A stretch of DNA of 64,000 bases, taken from assembly GCA_019415335.1 (NCBI GenBank), contig DXKH01000135.1, forward strand, positions 62,001 to 126,000. The letters are read 5' to 3'. Every line of letters begins with the position of its first letter. Within the stretch, counting starts at the first letter, position 1. Shown here piece by piece: positions 25,972 to 35,908 of the stretch. A program made the translations under genes and the position numbers. This DNA comes from Citrobacter sp. GTDB lineage: Bacteria > Pseudomonadota > Gammaproteobacteria > Enterobacterales > Enterobacteriaceae. Below the pieces are notes generated by a model. That model did no database searches, was not told the DNA's origin, and saw nothing but the letters and a program-made list of their open reading frames with translations.

Positions 25972-28005
25972 CTACATGCCCGGGAACAGCACGCCATTGC
26001 CTGGCGCTTCGCGATCCAGATGGATGAAGTTCAGATGGCGTTCATACTGGTCGAGAATATCGGTAATCACCTGCTCTTTGCTGTAGTCCATCAGATCATT
26101 GCCCTGACTGCCTTCCAGCAGGAAGGTCTCCAGACGGTAATAGGTCGATTTCCCGCTACGCGCGCGATAAGTAAAGCCCGGAATCGCATACTGCTGCGGC
26201 CAGATTTGGTAGATAAAGTTACGCTCATCTCCCATGTGCACCCGCAAATCCAGGTGTCCCAGGCTCTCACCTTCTACCGGCGGCAGACTCTTCAGTTCTA
26301 CGTGCGCGCCACGCAGTGTTAACTCCTGCGCCACCTCTTCCATCGCCGGGAAACACACGTTTTCCATCATTTCGCGGGTGTAGCGTGTGCCGGGATAGTT
26401 CATCAGGCGTGATAGACGTTTTTTCCAGCTCAACCGGTCCTGCACACCCATGGGTCGCGGCGCGGTATTCCGGTTAGCACTCTCGCGGCGATAATCTTCC
26501 ACCTTCAGCGACTTATACAATCCCGCCATAATAAAGAAAATGACGAAGCTGAACGGCAGCCCCATGATCACCGTGGTGTTCTGCAAAGCTGAAATTCCGT
26601 TCGTCATCAGCATTCCCAGGGTAAGCAAACCGATCGCCACCGACCAGAAGACGCGCAGCCATGACGGCGCATCGCTATTGATATCTTTCAGTTTCGAGGT
26701 GAAATTTCCCAGCACCAGCGCGCCGGAATCCGCTGACGTCACATAAAACAGCAGGCCCGTGATGGTTGCCACCGAGGCGCTGAAGGTAAACGCCGGATAC
26801 TGCGCCAGCAGGCTGTAGAATCCACGTTCCGGATGCGCCATCGCCTCCTGGGCAAAACCCGCATCGCCGTGGATAATTTCATACAGCGCGCTGTTGCCGA
26901 ACACCGACAGCCATAGCAGGGTAAAGGTGAACGGAATAATCAACGTACCGAAGACAAACTGACGGATGGTACGCCCGCGTGAGATTCGCGCAAGGAACAG
27001 GCCGACAAACGGCGACCAGGCCACCCACCACGCCCAGAAAAACAGCGTCCAGTTATTCATCCACTCAACCGGACGATCGAAGGCAAAGCTGTTGAGCGTC
27101 ATCCCCATAAAGCGATTCACATAGTCGCCCACGTTGAGCACCAGCGCGTTAAGCAAAAATGAGGTGTCGCCCATAAACAGGACAAAGAGGATCAGCCCCA
27201 ACGCCAGCAAGACATTAATTTCTGAAAGTACGCGGATGCCCTTATCCACCCCGGACGTGACCGAAATCGTGGCGATCACCACCGACAGGACAATCAGCGC
27301 CGCTTTCGCCGCCATCGAATCCGGGATATCAAACAACACGCTCAGGCCATAGTTGAGCTGAACCACACCAATCCCCAGCGTCGTGGCGATACCAAAAATG
27401 GTGCCGATAACGGCGGCAATATCAACACTATGTCCAATCGGTCCATTAATACGTTTACCGAAGATCGGATAGAGCGCGGAACGGATGGTCAGCGGCAGGT
27501 TATAGCGATAGCTGAAGTATCCCAGCGCCATGCCCATCAGGGCATACATTGACCAGCCGGTCAGGCCGTAGTGGAAGAGCGTCCAGACCATCGACTGACG
27601 CGCCGCTTCAATGGTCTGCCCTGCCCCTTCCGGCGGCTGCATGTACTGCGTCACCGGCTCCGCCACAGAGAAAAACATCAGGTCGATACCAATCCCCGCA
27701 GCGAAGAGCATGGCGGCCCAACTGAGCAGGCTGAACTCCGGTTTCGACTGTTCCGGCCCGAGCTTTACCGAGCCAAAACGCGAACAGGCAATGAAAACAA
27801 CAAAGACGATGTACAGCGTGGCCGCCAGCAAATAGTACCAGCCAAACGTTTTTGAAACCCAGTTCAGCGTCCGGCCAATCCAGACTGCGGAGAAATCACT
27901 AAAGAAAATAGTCGTCAGGGAAAACAACAAAATCAGCCCGGCGGAGGTGTAAAACACCACCGGATTGATTTTGTCCTTTTCTCTGCTCTGCGGAAGGTCT
28001 GACAT
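25972..28005 (-). CDS. betT: High-affinity choline transporter BetT (BCCT family)
   Basis: BetT imports choline by proton symport for conversion to the osmoprotectant glycine betaine. The 677-residue protein has about twelve membrane helices (residues 15-510) with the BCCT blocks GIGIDLMFFSVAEP (about 103-116) and the tryptophan-rich WTLFFWAWWVAWSPFVGLFL (about 326-345). A long soluble C-terminal domain (about 515-677) is typical of BetT and regulates osmotic activation. It is divergent from betIBA across 127 bases with a BetI site. Length equals that of E. coli BetT as I recall it. This bet block is a lineage-specific insertion between hokE and ybdK, because in E. coli the bet genes lie elsewhere. 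Confidence 0.96.
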   Translation of the reverse strand: MSDLPQSREKDKINPVVFYTSAGLILLFSLTTIFFSDFSAVWIGRTLNWVSKTFGWYYLLAATLYIVFVVFIACSRFGSVKLGPEQSKPEFSLLSWAAMLFAAGIGIDLMFFSVAEPVTQYMQPPEGAGQTIEAARQSMVWTLFHYGLTGWSMYALMGMALGYFSYRYNLPLTIRSALYPIFGKRINGPIGHSVDIAAVIGTIFGIATTLGIGVVQLNYGLSVLFDIPDSMAAKAALIVLSVVIATISVTSGVDKGIRVLSEINVLLALGLILFVLFMGDTSFLLNALVLNVGDYVNRFMGMTLNSFAFDRPVEWMNNWTLFFWAWWVAWSPFVGLFLARISRGRTIRQFVFGTLIIPFTFTLLWLSVFGNSALYEIIHGDAGFAQEAMAHPERGFYSLLAQYPAFTFSASVATITGLLFYVTSADSGALVLGNFTSKLKDINSDAPSWLRVFWSVAIGLLTLGMLMTNGISALQNTTVIMGLPFSFVIFFIMAGLYKSLKVEDYRRESANRNTAPRPMGVQDRLSWKKRLSRLMNYPGTRYTREMMENVCFPAMEEVAQELTLRGAHVELKSLPPVEGESLGHLDLRVHMGDERNFIYQIWPQQYAIPGFTYRARSGKSTYYRLETFLLEGSQGNDLMDYSKEQVITDILDQYERHLNFIHLDREAPGNGVLFPGM

Positions 28006-28065
28006 CCAGTATCCTCACATTTTTTGTAACTATTAAAAATCAAATCCGCAACAATTAAGACACAT

Positions 28066-28088
28066 TTTATATTGAACGTCCAATCAAA
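28066..28088. promoter_or_regulatory. BetI operator in the betT-betI intergenic region
   Basis: ATTGAACGTCCAATCA (28071-28086) matches the BetI operator of E. coli as I recall it and contains a short inverted repeat (TTGAACGTCCAA). It lies about 50 bases before betI and 65 before betT, placed to repress both until choline binds BetI. Confidence 0.75.
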
Positions 28089-28132
28089 AACCGCTTTAAT
28101 GGTTAAACAAAACTGATGAATGGAGTCCCAAA

Positions 28133-28723
28133 ATGCCCAAACTGGGGATGCAGCCGATACGGCAACGGCAGCTGATTGACGCCACGCTGGAAGCGATAAA
28201 TGAAGTCGGGATGCACGATGCGACGATTGCACAAATCGCCCGTCGTGCTGGCGTTTCAACCGGGATCATTAGCCATTACTTTAAGGATAAGAATGGATTG
28301 CTGGAGGCGACAATGCGCGACATCACCAGCCAGCTGCGTCATGCCGTTTTGCATCGACTCCATGCGCTACCGGGCGCACGCGCCGAGTTGCGATTGCGCG
28401 CCATCGTAGCGGGAAACTTTGACGAGACCCAGATCAGCCACGCCGCCATGAAAGCCTGGCTGGCGTTCTGGGCCAGCAGCATGCACCAGCCGATGCTGTA
28501 CCGTCTGCAACAGGTCGCCAGTAAACGTCTGTTATCGAACATTGTGTACGAATTCATGCGCGAACTGCCGCGTGAACAGGCGCAACAGGCGGGCTACGGA
28601 TTAGCGGCGCTGATAGACGGGTTATGGCTGCGTGCCGCACTAAGCGGTAAGCCGTTCAACCTCAGTCTCGCCCAGGCGCTGACCTCCCATTTCATCAGTC
28701 AGCACTTACAAAAAAGTCACTGA
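28133..28723 (+). CDS. betI: Choline-responsive TetR-family repressor BetI
   Basis: BetI represses the bet genes in the absence of choline. The 196-residue protein has a TetR helix-turn-helix (about residues 20-57, with [28 protein letters not shown]) and a helical ligand domain (about 60-195) containing [15 protein letters not shown] and the [13 protein letters not shown] block. N-terminus [18 protein letters not shown] and total length agree with E. coli BetI. It starts the betIBA operon: betB follows after 17 bases. Confidence 0.96.
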   Translation: MPKLGMQPIRQRQLIDATLEAINEVGMHDATIAQIARRAGVSTGIISHYFKDKNGLLEATMRDITSQLRHAVLHRLHALPGARAELRLRAIVAGNFDETQISHAAMKAWLAFWASSMHQPMLYRLQQVASKRLLSNIVYEFMRELPREQAQQAGYGLAALIDGLWLRAALSGKPFNLSLAQALTSHFISQHLQKSH

Positions 28724-28740
28724 CTCACCGAGGAGAATGC

Positions 28741-30213
28741 ATGTCCCGAATGGCAGAACAACAGCTTTACATTGACGGTGGCTATACCGCCGCCACCAGC
28801 GGTCGGACTTTCGAGACGATCAATCCTGCCACCGGCGAGGTCATTGTCACCGTACAGGCCGCAGGGCGTGAGGATGTCGACCGCGCAGTGAAAAGCGCTC
28901 AACGCGGACAAAAAATCTGGGCGGCGATGAGCGCGATGGAACGCTCGCGCATTCTGCGCCGGGCGGTGGAGATTCTGCGCGAACGTAATGACGAACTGGC
29001 GACGCTGGAAACGCAGGATACCGGCAAACCGTTCAGCGAAACCGCCAGCGTCGATATCGTCACCGGCGCAGACGTACTGGAATACTACGCCGGGTTGATT
29101 CCCGCGCTGGAAGGGAGCCAAATCCCGCTGCGCGAGACCGCGTTTGTTTACACCCGCCGCGAGCCACTGGGCGTGGTTGCCGGGATTGGTGCATGGAACT
29201 ACCCGATTCAAATCGCGCTGTGGAAATCCGCACCGGCTCTGGCGGCGGGTAATGCGATGATCTTCAAACCCAGCGAAGTCACCCCGCTGACCGCCCTGAA
29301 GCTGGCAGAAATCTACAGCGAAGCCGGTCTGCCGGACGGCGTCTTTAATGTCCTGCCGGGCGAGGGCGCGGAAACGGGCCACTATCTGACTGAACATCCG
29401 GGCATCGCCAAAGTCTCCTTCACCGGCGGCGTCGCCAGCGGTAAAAAAGTGATGGCGAACGCTGCCGCCTCTTCGCTGAAAGCAGTAACGATGGAACTGG
29501 GCGGGAAATCGCCGCTGATCGTTTTCGAGGATGCCAACGTCAATCTTGCCGCCGATATCGCGATGATGGCGAATTTCTACAGCTCCGGCCAGGTCTGCAC
29601 CAACGGGACGCGGGTGTTTATTCCGGCACGGATGAAAAGCGCATTTGAGCAAACCATATTATCCCGCGTGGCGCGGATCCGTGCAGGCGATCTGTTTGAT
29701 TCAGCGACCAATTTTGGCCCGCTGGTCAGCTTCCCACATCGCGAAAACGTCCTGCGCTATATCGAAAGCGGTAAAAACGAAGGCGCAACGCTGCTTTGTG
29801 GTGGCGATGTGCTGAAGGGCAGCGCATTCGATCACGGCGCCTGGGTTGCCCCGACAGTGTTCACCGACTGCCGCGATGAGATGACCATCGTGCGCGAAGA
29901 GATCTTCGGCCCGGTCATGACGATTCTGACTTACGAGAGTGAAGACGAGGTTATTCGTCGCGCCAACGACACCGACTACGGTCTGGCAGCAGGCGTTGTC
30001 ACCCAGGATCTCAACCGTGCGCATCGCGTCATTCACCAACTGGAAGCCGGGATCTGCTGGATCAACACCTGGGGTGAGTCCCCTGCAGAAATGCCGGTTG
30101 GCGGCTACAAACATTCCGGCATCGGGCGTGAAAACGGCGTCATGACGCTGCAAAGCTACACCCAGGTGAAATCCATTCAGCTCGAGATGGCGCCATTCCA
30201 GTCCGTATTTTAA
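28741..30213 (+). CDS. betB: Betaine aldehyde dehydrogenase BetB
   Basis: BetB oxidises betaine aldehyde to glycine betaine with NAD(P). The 490-residue protein is an aldehyde dehydrogenase. It shows the NAD-site block [19 protein letters not shown] (about residues 149-167), [12 protein letters not shown] (about 228-239), the general-base glutamate in [12 protein letters not shown] (about 250-261) and the catalytic cysteine in [13 protein letters not shown] (about 281-293). Start ATG 28741 follows CGAGGAGAA. It lies between betI and betA in the usual order, and its length equals E. coli BetB. Confidence 0.97.
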   Translation: MSRMAEQQLYIDGGYTAATSGRTFETINPATGEVIVTVQAAGREDVDRAVKSAQRGQKIWAAMSAMERSRILRRAVEILRERNDELATLETQDTGKPFSETASVDIVTGADVLEYYAGLIPALEGSQIPLRETAFVYTRREPLGVVAGIGAWNYPIQIALWKSAPALAAGNAMIFKPSEVTPLTALKLAEIYSEAGLPDGVFNVLPGEGAETGHYLTEHPGIAKVSFTGGVASGKKVMANAAASSLKAVTMELGGKSPLIVFEDANVNLAADIAMMANFYSSGQVCTNGTRVFIPARMKSAFEQTILSRVARIRAGDLFDSATNFGPLVSFPHRENVLRYIESGKNEGATLLCGGDVLKGSAFDHGAWVAPTVFTDCRDEMTIVREEIFGPVMTILTYESEDEVIRRANDTDYGLAAGVVTQDLNRAHRVIHQLEAGICWINTWGESPAEMPVGGYKHSGIGRENGVMTLQSYTQVKSIQLEMAPFQSVF

Positions 30214-30226
30214 GCAGGAGGTTTCA

Positions 30227-31903
30227 TTGCATTTTGACTACATCATTATTGGTGCCGGCTCTGCCGGCAATGTACTGGCAACACGACTGACAGAAGACAG
30301 CGATACCACCGTTTTACTTTTAGAAGCGGGCGGTCCGGATTACCGTGCAGACTTCCGCACCCAAATGCCGGCAGCGCTGGCTTTCCCGTTACAGGGGAAG
30401 CGTTATAACTGGGCCTACGAAACCGAACCCGAACCGCATATGAACTATCGCCGCATGGAGTGCGGACGCGGCAAAGGACTGGGCGGCTCCTCGCTGATTA
30501 ACGGCATGTGCTACATCCGTGGCAATGCGCTGGATCTCGACCACTGGGCAGAAGAACCCGGACTTGAGCACTGGAGCTACCTCAACTGCTTGCCCTATTA
30601 CCGCAAAGCGGAAACCCGCGACGTCGGCGCGAATGACTATCACGGCGGTGACGGCCCGGTCAGCGTGACCACCTCAAAACCGGGCGTGAACCCGCTGTTC
30701 GATGCAATGATCGAGGCGGGCGTCCAGGCGGGTTATCCGCGAACCGATGACCTGAACGGCTATCAGCAGGAAGGTTTTGGCCCGATGGACCGCACCGTCA
30801 CACCACAGGGGCGTCGCGCCAGCACCGCCAGAGGCTATCTGGATCAGGCGAAAAAACGCCCTAACCTCACCATCGTGACCCATGCGCTGACCGACCACAT
30901 CGTCTTTGACGGTAAAAAAGCGATCGGTGTGGAGTGGCTCGAAGGCGACAGCACGATCCCCGTCCGCGCGACGGCCCGGAAAGAAGTGCTGCTGTGTGCA
31001 GGCGCGATTGCTTCACCGCAAATTCTGCAACGCTCCGGCGTGGGCGATGCCGCGCTGTTAAAAGCGCATGCTATTCCGCTGGTTCACCATCTGCCGGGCG
31101 TCGGTGAGAACCTGCAGGATCATCTGGAAATGTACCTGCAGTATGCGTGTAAAGAACCGGTCTCACTCTACCCTGCCCTGCAGTGGTGGAATCAGCCGAA
31201 GATCGGCGCCGAATGGCTGTTTGGCGGTACCGGCGTCGGCGCCAGCAACCATTTTGAAGCGGGCGGATTTATTCGCAGCCGCGAAGAATTTAGCTGGCCG
31301 AACATTCAGTACCATTTCCTGCCGGTGGCGATTAACTACAACGGTTCTAACGCGGTGAAAGAGCACGGTTTTCAGTGCCACGTTGGTTCGATGCGCTCGC
31401 CGAGTCGCGGTCATGTACAGATCAAGTCGCGCGATCCGCGCGAGCATCCGGCGATTCTGTTTAACTACATGTCGACAGAGCAGGACTGGCAGGAATTTCG
31501 CGATGCGATTCGTCTTACTCGTGAAATCATCAACCAGCCGGCGCTGGATAAATTCCGTGGACGGGAGATCAGTCCCGGCATTGACTGCCAGAGCGACGAA
31601 CAGCTGGATGCGTTTGTACGTAACCACGCGGAAACGGCGTTCCACCCCTGCGGTACCTGTAAAATGGGCTTTGATGAGATGGCGGTGGTCGATGGCGAAG
31701 GCAATGTGCACGGCGTGGAAAATTTACGCGTGGTAGATGCGTCGATCATGCCGCAAATTATCACCGGCAATCTGAATGCAACGACTATCATGATTGGCGA
31801 GAAAATTGCCGATGCCATTCGCGGTCGCGCGCCGCTGGCAAAAAGCACCGCACGCTATTACGTGGCGGGCGATGCGCCGGTACGTAAACCGGCACAGCGC
31901 TAA
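30227..31903 (+). CDS. betA: Choline dehydrogenase BetA (TTG start)
   Basis: BetA is a membrane-associated FAD enzyme of the GMC family that oxidises choline to betaine aldehyde. The 558-residue protein has the FAD-binding [13 protein letters not shown] (about residues 8-20), GMC signature 1 [18 protein letters not shown] (about 82-99), signature 2 [13 protein letters not shown] (about 263-275) and a C-terminal block HPCGTCKMG with catalytic histidine, then [20 protein letters not shown]. The frame starts at TTG 30227 behind AGGAGG, and an ATG is not available at a suitable place. It is the last gene of betIBA and is followed by a GNRA-loop terminator. Confidence 0.96.
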   Translation: MHFDYIIIGAGSAGNVLATRLTEDSDTTVLLLEAGGPDYRADFRTQMPAALAFPLQGKRYNWAYETEPEPHMNYRRMECGRGKGLGGSSLINGMCYIRGNALDLDHWAEEPGLEHWSYLNCLPYYRKAETRDVGANDYHGGDGPVSVTTSKPGVNPLFDAMIEAGVQAGYPRTDDLNGYQQEGFGPMDRTVTPQGRRASTARGYLDQAKKRPNLTIVTHALTDHIVFDGKKAIGVEWLEGDSTIPVRATARKEVLLCAGAIASPQILQRSGVGDAALLKAHAIPLVHHLPGVGENLQDHLEMYLQYACKEPVSLYPALQWWNQPKIGAEWLFGGTGVGASNHFEAGGFIRSREEFSWPNIQYHFLPVAINYNGSNAVKEHGFQCHVGSMRSPSRGHVQIKSRDPREHPAILFNYMSTEQDWQEFRDAIRLTREIINQPALDKFRGREISPGIDCQSDEQLDAFVRNHAETAFHPCGTCKMGFDEMAVVDGEGNVHGVENLRVVDASIMPQIITGNLNATTIMIGEKIADAIRGRAPLAKSTARYYVAGDAPVRKPAQR

Positions 31904-31910
31904 AACGATT

Positions 31911-31932
31911 TCCGCTCTGGTAACAGAGCGGA
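31911..31932. terminator. Terminator hairpin between betA and the GNAT gene
   Basis: TCCGCTCTG and CAGAGCGGA form a perfect nine-base-pair stem with a GTAA tetraloop (GNRA type), followed by GTTT. It lies between two converging genes and can serve both strands. Confidence 0.75.
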
Positions 31933-31939
31933 GTTTCAC

Positions 31940-32644
31940 TTATAGCAACCGACACTGCGCCAGCGTTTGCCGCTGCTGGCCGTGCTCGTCAAAATTCTCC
32001 GGCGCTAACCAGCGCTGCAATGCGCGGTCACATTCAGGCCACTCGCCATCAATCATCGACAACCAGTCGCTGTCCCGATTGCGGCCTTTGCGGACGATTT
32101 TCTGGCGAAAACGGCCTTCAAACACAAACCCTAACCGCTCTGCTGCCCGGCGTGACGCCAGGTTGAGAGAATCACATTTCCACTCCACGCGGCGATAGCC
32201 CTGCGCAAATGCATACCGCAACAGCAGCCAGACGGCTTCTGTGCCCAGTACGCTATTTTTCATCCGCGGCGACCAGGTGACATGGCCTATTTCAACGCTG
32301 CCGTGCTCGCGTTCGATCGCCATAAAGCAGACTAACCCCACCGCACGGTCAGCGCGGATATCCATCACGGTGAAAGGCACCAGCGCGTCATCATTCGCCT
32401 TCCCGCTGAGCCAGTGGAACGTCGCCTCTACGCTGTCGGGGCGACGGCTCGCCAGCCACGTCCAGTCTCGCTCGTCATCGGCCTGCGCATAGGCGTCGAA
32501 CAGATCTCCGGCATGACGTTCTGGATCGAGCGGCTCAAGGCGGCAGTAACGACCGTCCAGCACGGTTCGTTGCAGAACCGACGCGCCATGCCAGTCCGGT
32601 AGCGCATCGCCCACCGTCTGACCGTATTCATTGATTTCCGGCAC
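31940..32644 (-). CDS. GNAT-family acetyltransferase (RimJ/RimL-like)
   Basis: The 234-residue protein belongs to the acetyltransferase_3 branch of GNAT enzymes, which transfer acetyl from acetyl-CoA to an amine or protein N-terminus. Seen are RYCRLEPLDPERHAGDLF (about residues 32-49), the core strand with VGLVCFMAIEREHGSVEIG (about 101-119), and the LG..AVWLLLRYAF helix and the CoA-site region up to SLNLASRRAAERLGFVFEG (about 160-178). The substrate is unknown. It converges with betA and is transcribed away from ybdK. It may have arrived with the bet block, since neither is at this place in E. coli. Start ATG 32642-32644 is the first in frame. Confidence 0.85.
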   Translation of the reverse strand: MPEINEYGQTVGDALPDWHGASVLQRTVLDGRYCRLEPLDPERHAGDLFDAYAQADDERDWTWLASRRPDSVEATFHWLSGKANDDALVPFTVMDIRADRAVGLVCFMAIEREHGSVEIGHVTWSPRMKNSVLGTEAVWLLLRYAFAQGYRRVEWKCDSLNLASRRAAERLGFVFEGRFRQKIVRKGRNRDSDWLSMIDGEWPECDRALQRWLAPENFDEHGQQRQTLAQCRLL

Positions 32645-32788
32645 CTATTACTCCTTACGCAAGGATAAAATTTGGTTATAGCAGTTCCCGATGCGCCTTC
32701 AAAGCACCGGATTCAGATTTCTTTCACCACGCCGAAACCCGCGCTCACTTCTATACTCATCTGACAAATCAAAGGAGAAGCGAACGCC

Positions 32789-33904
32789 ATGACACTACCC
32801 GAATTTCACGTCTCGGAACCGTATACCCTCGGCATTGAACTGGAAATGCAGGTGGTGAATCCACCTGGTTATGACCTGAGCCAGGACTCTTCGACGCTGA
32901 TTGCTGCGGTGAAAGATCGGGTGAGCGCCGGAGAGGTGAAGCACGATATCACCGAAAGCATGCTGGAGATGGCCACCGACGTCTGCCACAGCATCGATCA
33001 GGCCGCCGCGCAGTTTTCCGCTATGCAGCTGGTGATCCTGCAGGCGGCAGCTGACCATCACCTCGAAATTTGCGGCGGCGGCACTCATCCGTTTCAGAAA
33101 TGGCAGCGCCAGCAGGTGTGCGACAACGAGCGCTATCAGCGGACGCTGGAGAACTTTGGTTATCTCATCCAGCAGGCCACCGTATTTGGACAGCACGTCC
33201 ACGTCGGCTGTTCCAGCGGCGATGACGCCATTTATCTGCTGCACGGACTGTCGCACTTTGTCCCACACTTTATTGCACTCTCGGCCGCCTCGCCCTATAT
33301 GCAGGGCTCCGACACCCGCTTTGCCTCGTCACGCCTGAATATCTTCTCCGGTTTTCCCGATAACGGCCCGATGCCGTGGGTCAGCAACTGGCAGGAATTT
33401 GAGGGGCTATTCCGTCGCCTCAGCTATACAAACATGATCGACAGCATTAAGGATTTGCACTGGGATATTCGCCCCAGCCCGCATTTTGGTACTGTCGAAG
33501 TGCGGGTGATGGATACGCCGCTGACCCTGTCGCATGCGGTCAATATCGCCGGGTTAATCCAGGCCACCGCCCACTGGCTGCTGAACGAGCGTCCATTTAA
33601 GCATCAGGAGCGTGATTACCTGCTGTATAAATTCAACCGTTTTCAGGCCTGCCGCTATGGGCTGGAGGGTATTCTGACCGATGTGCATACCGGCGATCAC
33701 CATCCGTTGTCAGACGATACCCTGCGCCTGCTGGAAAAGGTGGCGCCATCGGCAGATAAAGTGGGGGCAACCAGTGCCATCGAGGCGTTAACCCGCCAGG
33801 TGAATAACGGCCTCAATGAAGCGCAGACAATGCGTGACTTTGTCAGCGAGGGCGGTTCGCTCATCGGACTGGTGAAAAAACATTGTGAGATCTGGGCAGG
33901 GTAA
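32789..33904 (+). CDS. ybdK: Carboxylate-amine ligase YbdK (weak glutamate-cysteine ligase)
   Basis: YbdK is a GCS2-type ATP-dependent carboxylate-amine ligase with low gamma-glutamyl-cysteine ligase activity in E. coli; its true substrate is not known. The 371-residue protein has the ATP-grasp-like block [12 protein letters not shown] (about residues 14-25), the H-x-H region GQHVHVGCS (about 133-141) and the [17 protein letters not shown] motif (about 229-245). Start ATG 32789 follows AAAGGAGAAG. It resumes the E. coli-like backbone after the bet insertion and is followed by ybdJ. Confidence 0.96.
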   Translation: MTLPEFHVSEPYTLGIELEMQVVNPPGYDLSQDSSTLIAAVKDRVSAGEVKHDITESMLEMATDVCHSIDQAAAQFSAMQLVILQAAADHHLEICGGGTHPFQKWQRQQVCDNERYQRTLENFGYLIQQATVFGQHVHVGCSSGDDAIYLLHGLSHFVPHFIALSAASPYMQGSDTRFASSRLNIFSGFPDNGPMPWVSNWQEFEGLFRRLSYTNMIDSIKDLHWDIRPSPHFGTVEVRVMDTPLTLSHAVNIAGLIQATAHWLLNERPFKHQERDYLLYKFNRFQACRYGLEGILTDVHTGDHHPLSDDTLRLLEKVAPSADKVGATSAIEALTRQVNNGLNEAQTMRDFVSEGGSLIGLVKKHCEIWAG

Positions 33905-33973
33905 GCGGAGCGGGTTTGCGTTAACGAAGAAGATCCCGGACAATGGCTTTTTTAACTCAAGTTTAACAATGCC

Positions 33974-34222
33974 ATGAAACACCCGCTTGAATCCCTGATG
34001 ACCTCCGCCGGTATTCTGCTGCTGGCATTTCTCTCTTGCCTGCTGCTTCCCGCGCCGTCACTGGGACTGGTGCTGGCGCAAAAGCTGGTAGCGACCTTCC
34101 ATCTGATGGATCTCAACCAGCTCTATACGCTGCTGTTCTGCCTGTGGTTCTTAGCGCTTGGCGCTGTCGAATATTTCGTGATTCGCTATGTCTGGCGTCG
34201 TTGGTTTTCGCTGGCTCATTAA
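33974..34222 (+). CDS. ybdJ: Small inner-membrane protein YbdJ (DUF1158)
   Basis: An 82-residue protein with two membrane helices (about residues 10-33 and 44-70) and a short basic cytosolic end. It matches YbdJ of E. coli by size, hydrophobic pattern and position next to ybdK. No function is known. Its last 72 bases overlap the 3' end of the convergent esterase gene (stop at 34151). Start ATG 33974 sits in the TTTAACAATGCCATG context without a strong ribosome site. Confidence 0.88.
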   Translation: MKHPLESLMTSAGILLLAFLSCLLLPAPSLGLVLAQKLVATFHLMDLNQLYTLLFCLWFLALGAVEYFVIRYVWRRWFSLAH

Positions 34223-35776
34223 GCCGGTGAAATCCCGCATTCCATAGACCAGCGCTTCACACCACGCGGTATAGTCGTGGCCGCTTGACCACGGGTGAAA
34301 GCTGACCGTGTAGCCTTTCTCCCGGAGCACCTTTTGAAACGCCAGCGTGTTGCGATAAATTCCGCCATTTGGCCCCTGCATTTCAAAGCGTCCGGCCTGC
34401 AGCCAGAATTTCACCGGATAACGTGGTGAATCCTGATATTGCCGGGTCAACCAACTGGCCTCCTCCCCTTTCGGCGCCCACCAATAGGAACCAGACAGAC
34501 TCAGCACGTTGCCAAACAGGCGCGGATAACGCAGCGCCACCCATGATGATGCCAGCCCACCATAACTGGAACCGGCCAGCACCGTTTTGTGTCGCGTGAG
34601 AGCAATGCCCTGCTGACGCAACCAGGGCAGCAGTTCGTACGCCATAAAATCGGCAAACACCGGGTTTGGCGGCAGCTCTTTACCGCGCCGTGGGTGATCG
34701 AGAGAATCCACAAACACTACATTGACCGGCGGGAGTTGATGGCGGGCAATCAACCCATCAATAACCCGATCGATATGGTATTCATCCAGATAGATCTGGC
34801 CATCAAACAGGATCAGCGTCCAGCGCGCCGGTTGCACGGTGTGCGGACGATAAATCGCAACTTCCCGCGTATTACTCAGCCGTTCGCTGGCGATCGTTTT
34901 CCGCATCAGAGAACCGTGACGCAGCGGCTGCGACATGGCCTGAGCAGAACAAAAACGGGATGGACTCAGATCGAGTAAAGACGACTGATTCCAGCGATCG
35001 GCAAATTTCGCGCCGATCGTCAGCGGATTGAACGGATCGGCCTGCGCGCTGACCAGGATGGCACGCCGCTGATCGCGCGGCGATCCACCGACCAATGGAA
35101 CATCCGGCGCCAGCTTATACTGCATAACCGTATCCGCCGGGACGACGTAGCTACGAAACCAGACGTCGGAATGGCCTAAGCGAAACAGCGGATCGTGATC
35201 GCCCGCCGGGGAACCAAAAAGAAAAACGTTCTGTTTTGCGCCACGCCAGAGAAAGGTCACGCGCTTATGGTCAGCATCGTAGGGTTCCACCAGCGGCGTA
35301 CCGTAACGCTGACGATCCTGCCAGAATTCGGTGGTGCCTGCGCCCGCTGCAAGGGCTTTCTCCAGTTGCTGCAAAACGGGGCTGACGGGCGCTACACGCT
35401 GAGTTCGCGGTAATGGCGTCGTCTCTTTCATCTGCCAGGAGAAGCGCCAGCGCATGCCTTCATTGCCGTGTAGCACCAGCGAGGTGACCTGCTGTTGAGG
35501 CAGTGAAAACAGCAGTTGATGCTCGCCATCGGCAGGGCCGCCTTCCAGCAGCGTACGAATACGTCGATTTTGACCGTCAAGCAATCGGGCATCGGTAATG
35601 CCGGAAAGTGTCGCGGAGACATAGTTTTCATTTAGCGCAGGAAGGACAAAACAGATTTCCCCGCTGGCATCAAATTTCCCTTGTTGCTCCCCTTGTTCCG
35701 GGGGAGTCGAACACGGCATTGCCTGAGCCGACATCGTCCCCAGCCCAAGCAGCAAACCACTCCACGCCATCTTCAT
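34151..35776 (-). CDS. Secreted enterochelin esterase homologue (Fes-like, periplasmic)
   Basis: The 541-residue protein resembles Fes but is made with a signal peptide: MKMAWSGLLLGLGTMSAQA, cleaved before MPCST. An N-terminal enterochelin-esterase domain (about residues 100-260, including VTFLWRGAKQNVFLFG) is followed by a hydrolase domain with nucleophile GSSYGG, SLSGSYWWAPKG and the catalytic HDYTAW. It should cut ferric catecholate siderophores or their linear products in the periplasm, as known for IroE. The long frame back to 35851 would bury the signal peptide; ATG 35774-35776 with GGAACGG upstream is chosen. A Fur-like site lies 40-60 bases upstream. The gene overlaps ybdJ at its 3' end. 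The substrate (enterobactin, salmochelin or another) is not evident. Confidence 0.86.
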   Translation of the reverse strand: MKMAWSGLLLGLGTMSAQAMPCSTPPEQGEQQGKFDASGEICFVLPALNENYVSATLSGITDARLLDGQNRRIRTLLEGGPADGEHQLLFSLPQQQVTSLVLHGNEGMRWRFSWQMKETTPLPRTQRVAPVSPVLQQLEKALAAGAGTTEFWQDRQRYGTPLVEPYDADHKRVTFLWRGAKQNVFLFGSPAGDHDPLFRLGHSDVWFRSYVVPADTVMQYKLAPDVPLVGGSPRDQRRAILVSAQADPFNPLTIGAKFADRWNQSSLLDLSPSRFCSAQAMSQPLRHGSLMRKTIASERLSNTREVAIYRPHTVQPARWTLILFDGQIYLDEYHIDRVIDGLIARHQLPPVNVVFVDSLDHPRRGKELPPNPVFADFMAYELLPWLRQQGIALTRHKTVLAGSSYGGLASSWVALRYPRLFGNVLSLSGSYWWAPKGEEASWLTRQYQDSPRYPVKFWLQAGRFEMQGPNGGIYRNTLAFQKVLREKGYTVSFHPWSSGHDYTAWCEALVYGMRDFTGLMSQRKPTTPDIANHEIFDSAKR

Positions 35777-35816
35777 TGGCCAACCGTTCCTTATAAAATT
35801 TGTTAGCCACGCTAAT

Positions 35817-35837
35817 GTAAATGGGAATGATTTGCAA
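35817..35837 (-). promoter_or_regulatory. Fur-box-like site upstream of the secreted esterase
   Basis: On the minus strand TTGCAAATCATTCCCATTTAC matches the Fur consensus at a little over half of its positions. It lies 41-61 bases upstream of the esterase start. Iron repression is inferred from this and from the gene's likely role. Confidence 0.6.
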
Positions 35838-35875
35838 TAAGATTGAGGCAATTACAGAGACGCGAAGAGAGGAAA

Positions 35876-35907
35876 CCTTTCCTGATAGCTCTCGCTACCA
35901 GGAAAGG
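35876..35907 (-). terminator. Terminator of the romA-ramA transcript
   Basis: CCTTTCCTG (35876-35884) and CAGGAAAGG (35899-35907) pair, and the stem extends past one A-C mismatch by four pairs to a GAGA loop on the minus strand, followed by TTTCC. It starts one base after the ramA stop. Confidence 0.75.
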
Positions 35908-35908
35908 A

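Noticed and set aside
35777..35851. Longer start for the secreted esterase
   Set aside because: It would place 25 residues in front of a clear signal peptide. The inner ATG has a ribosome site.
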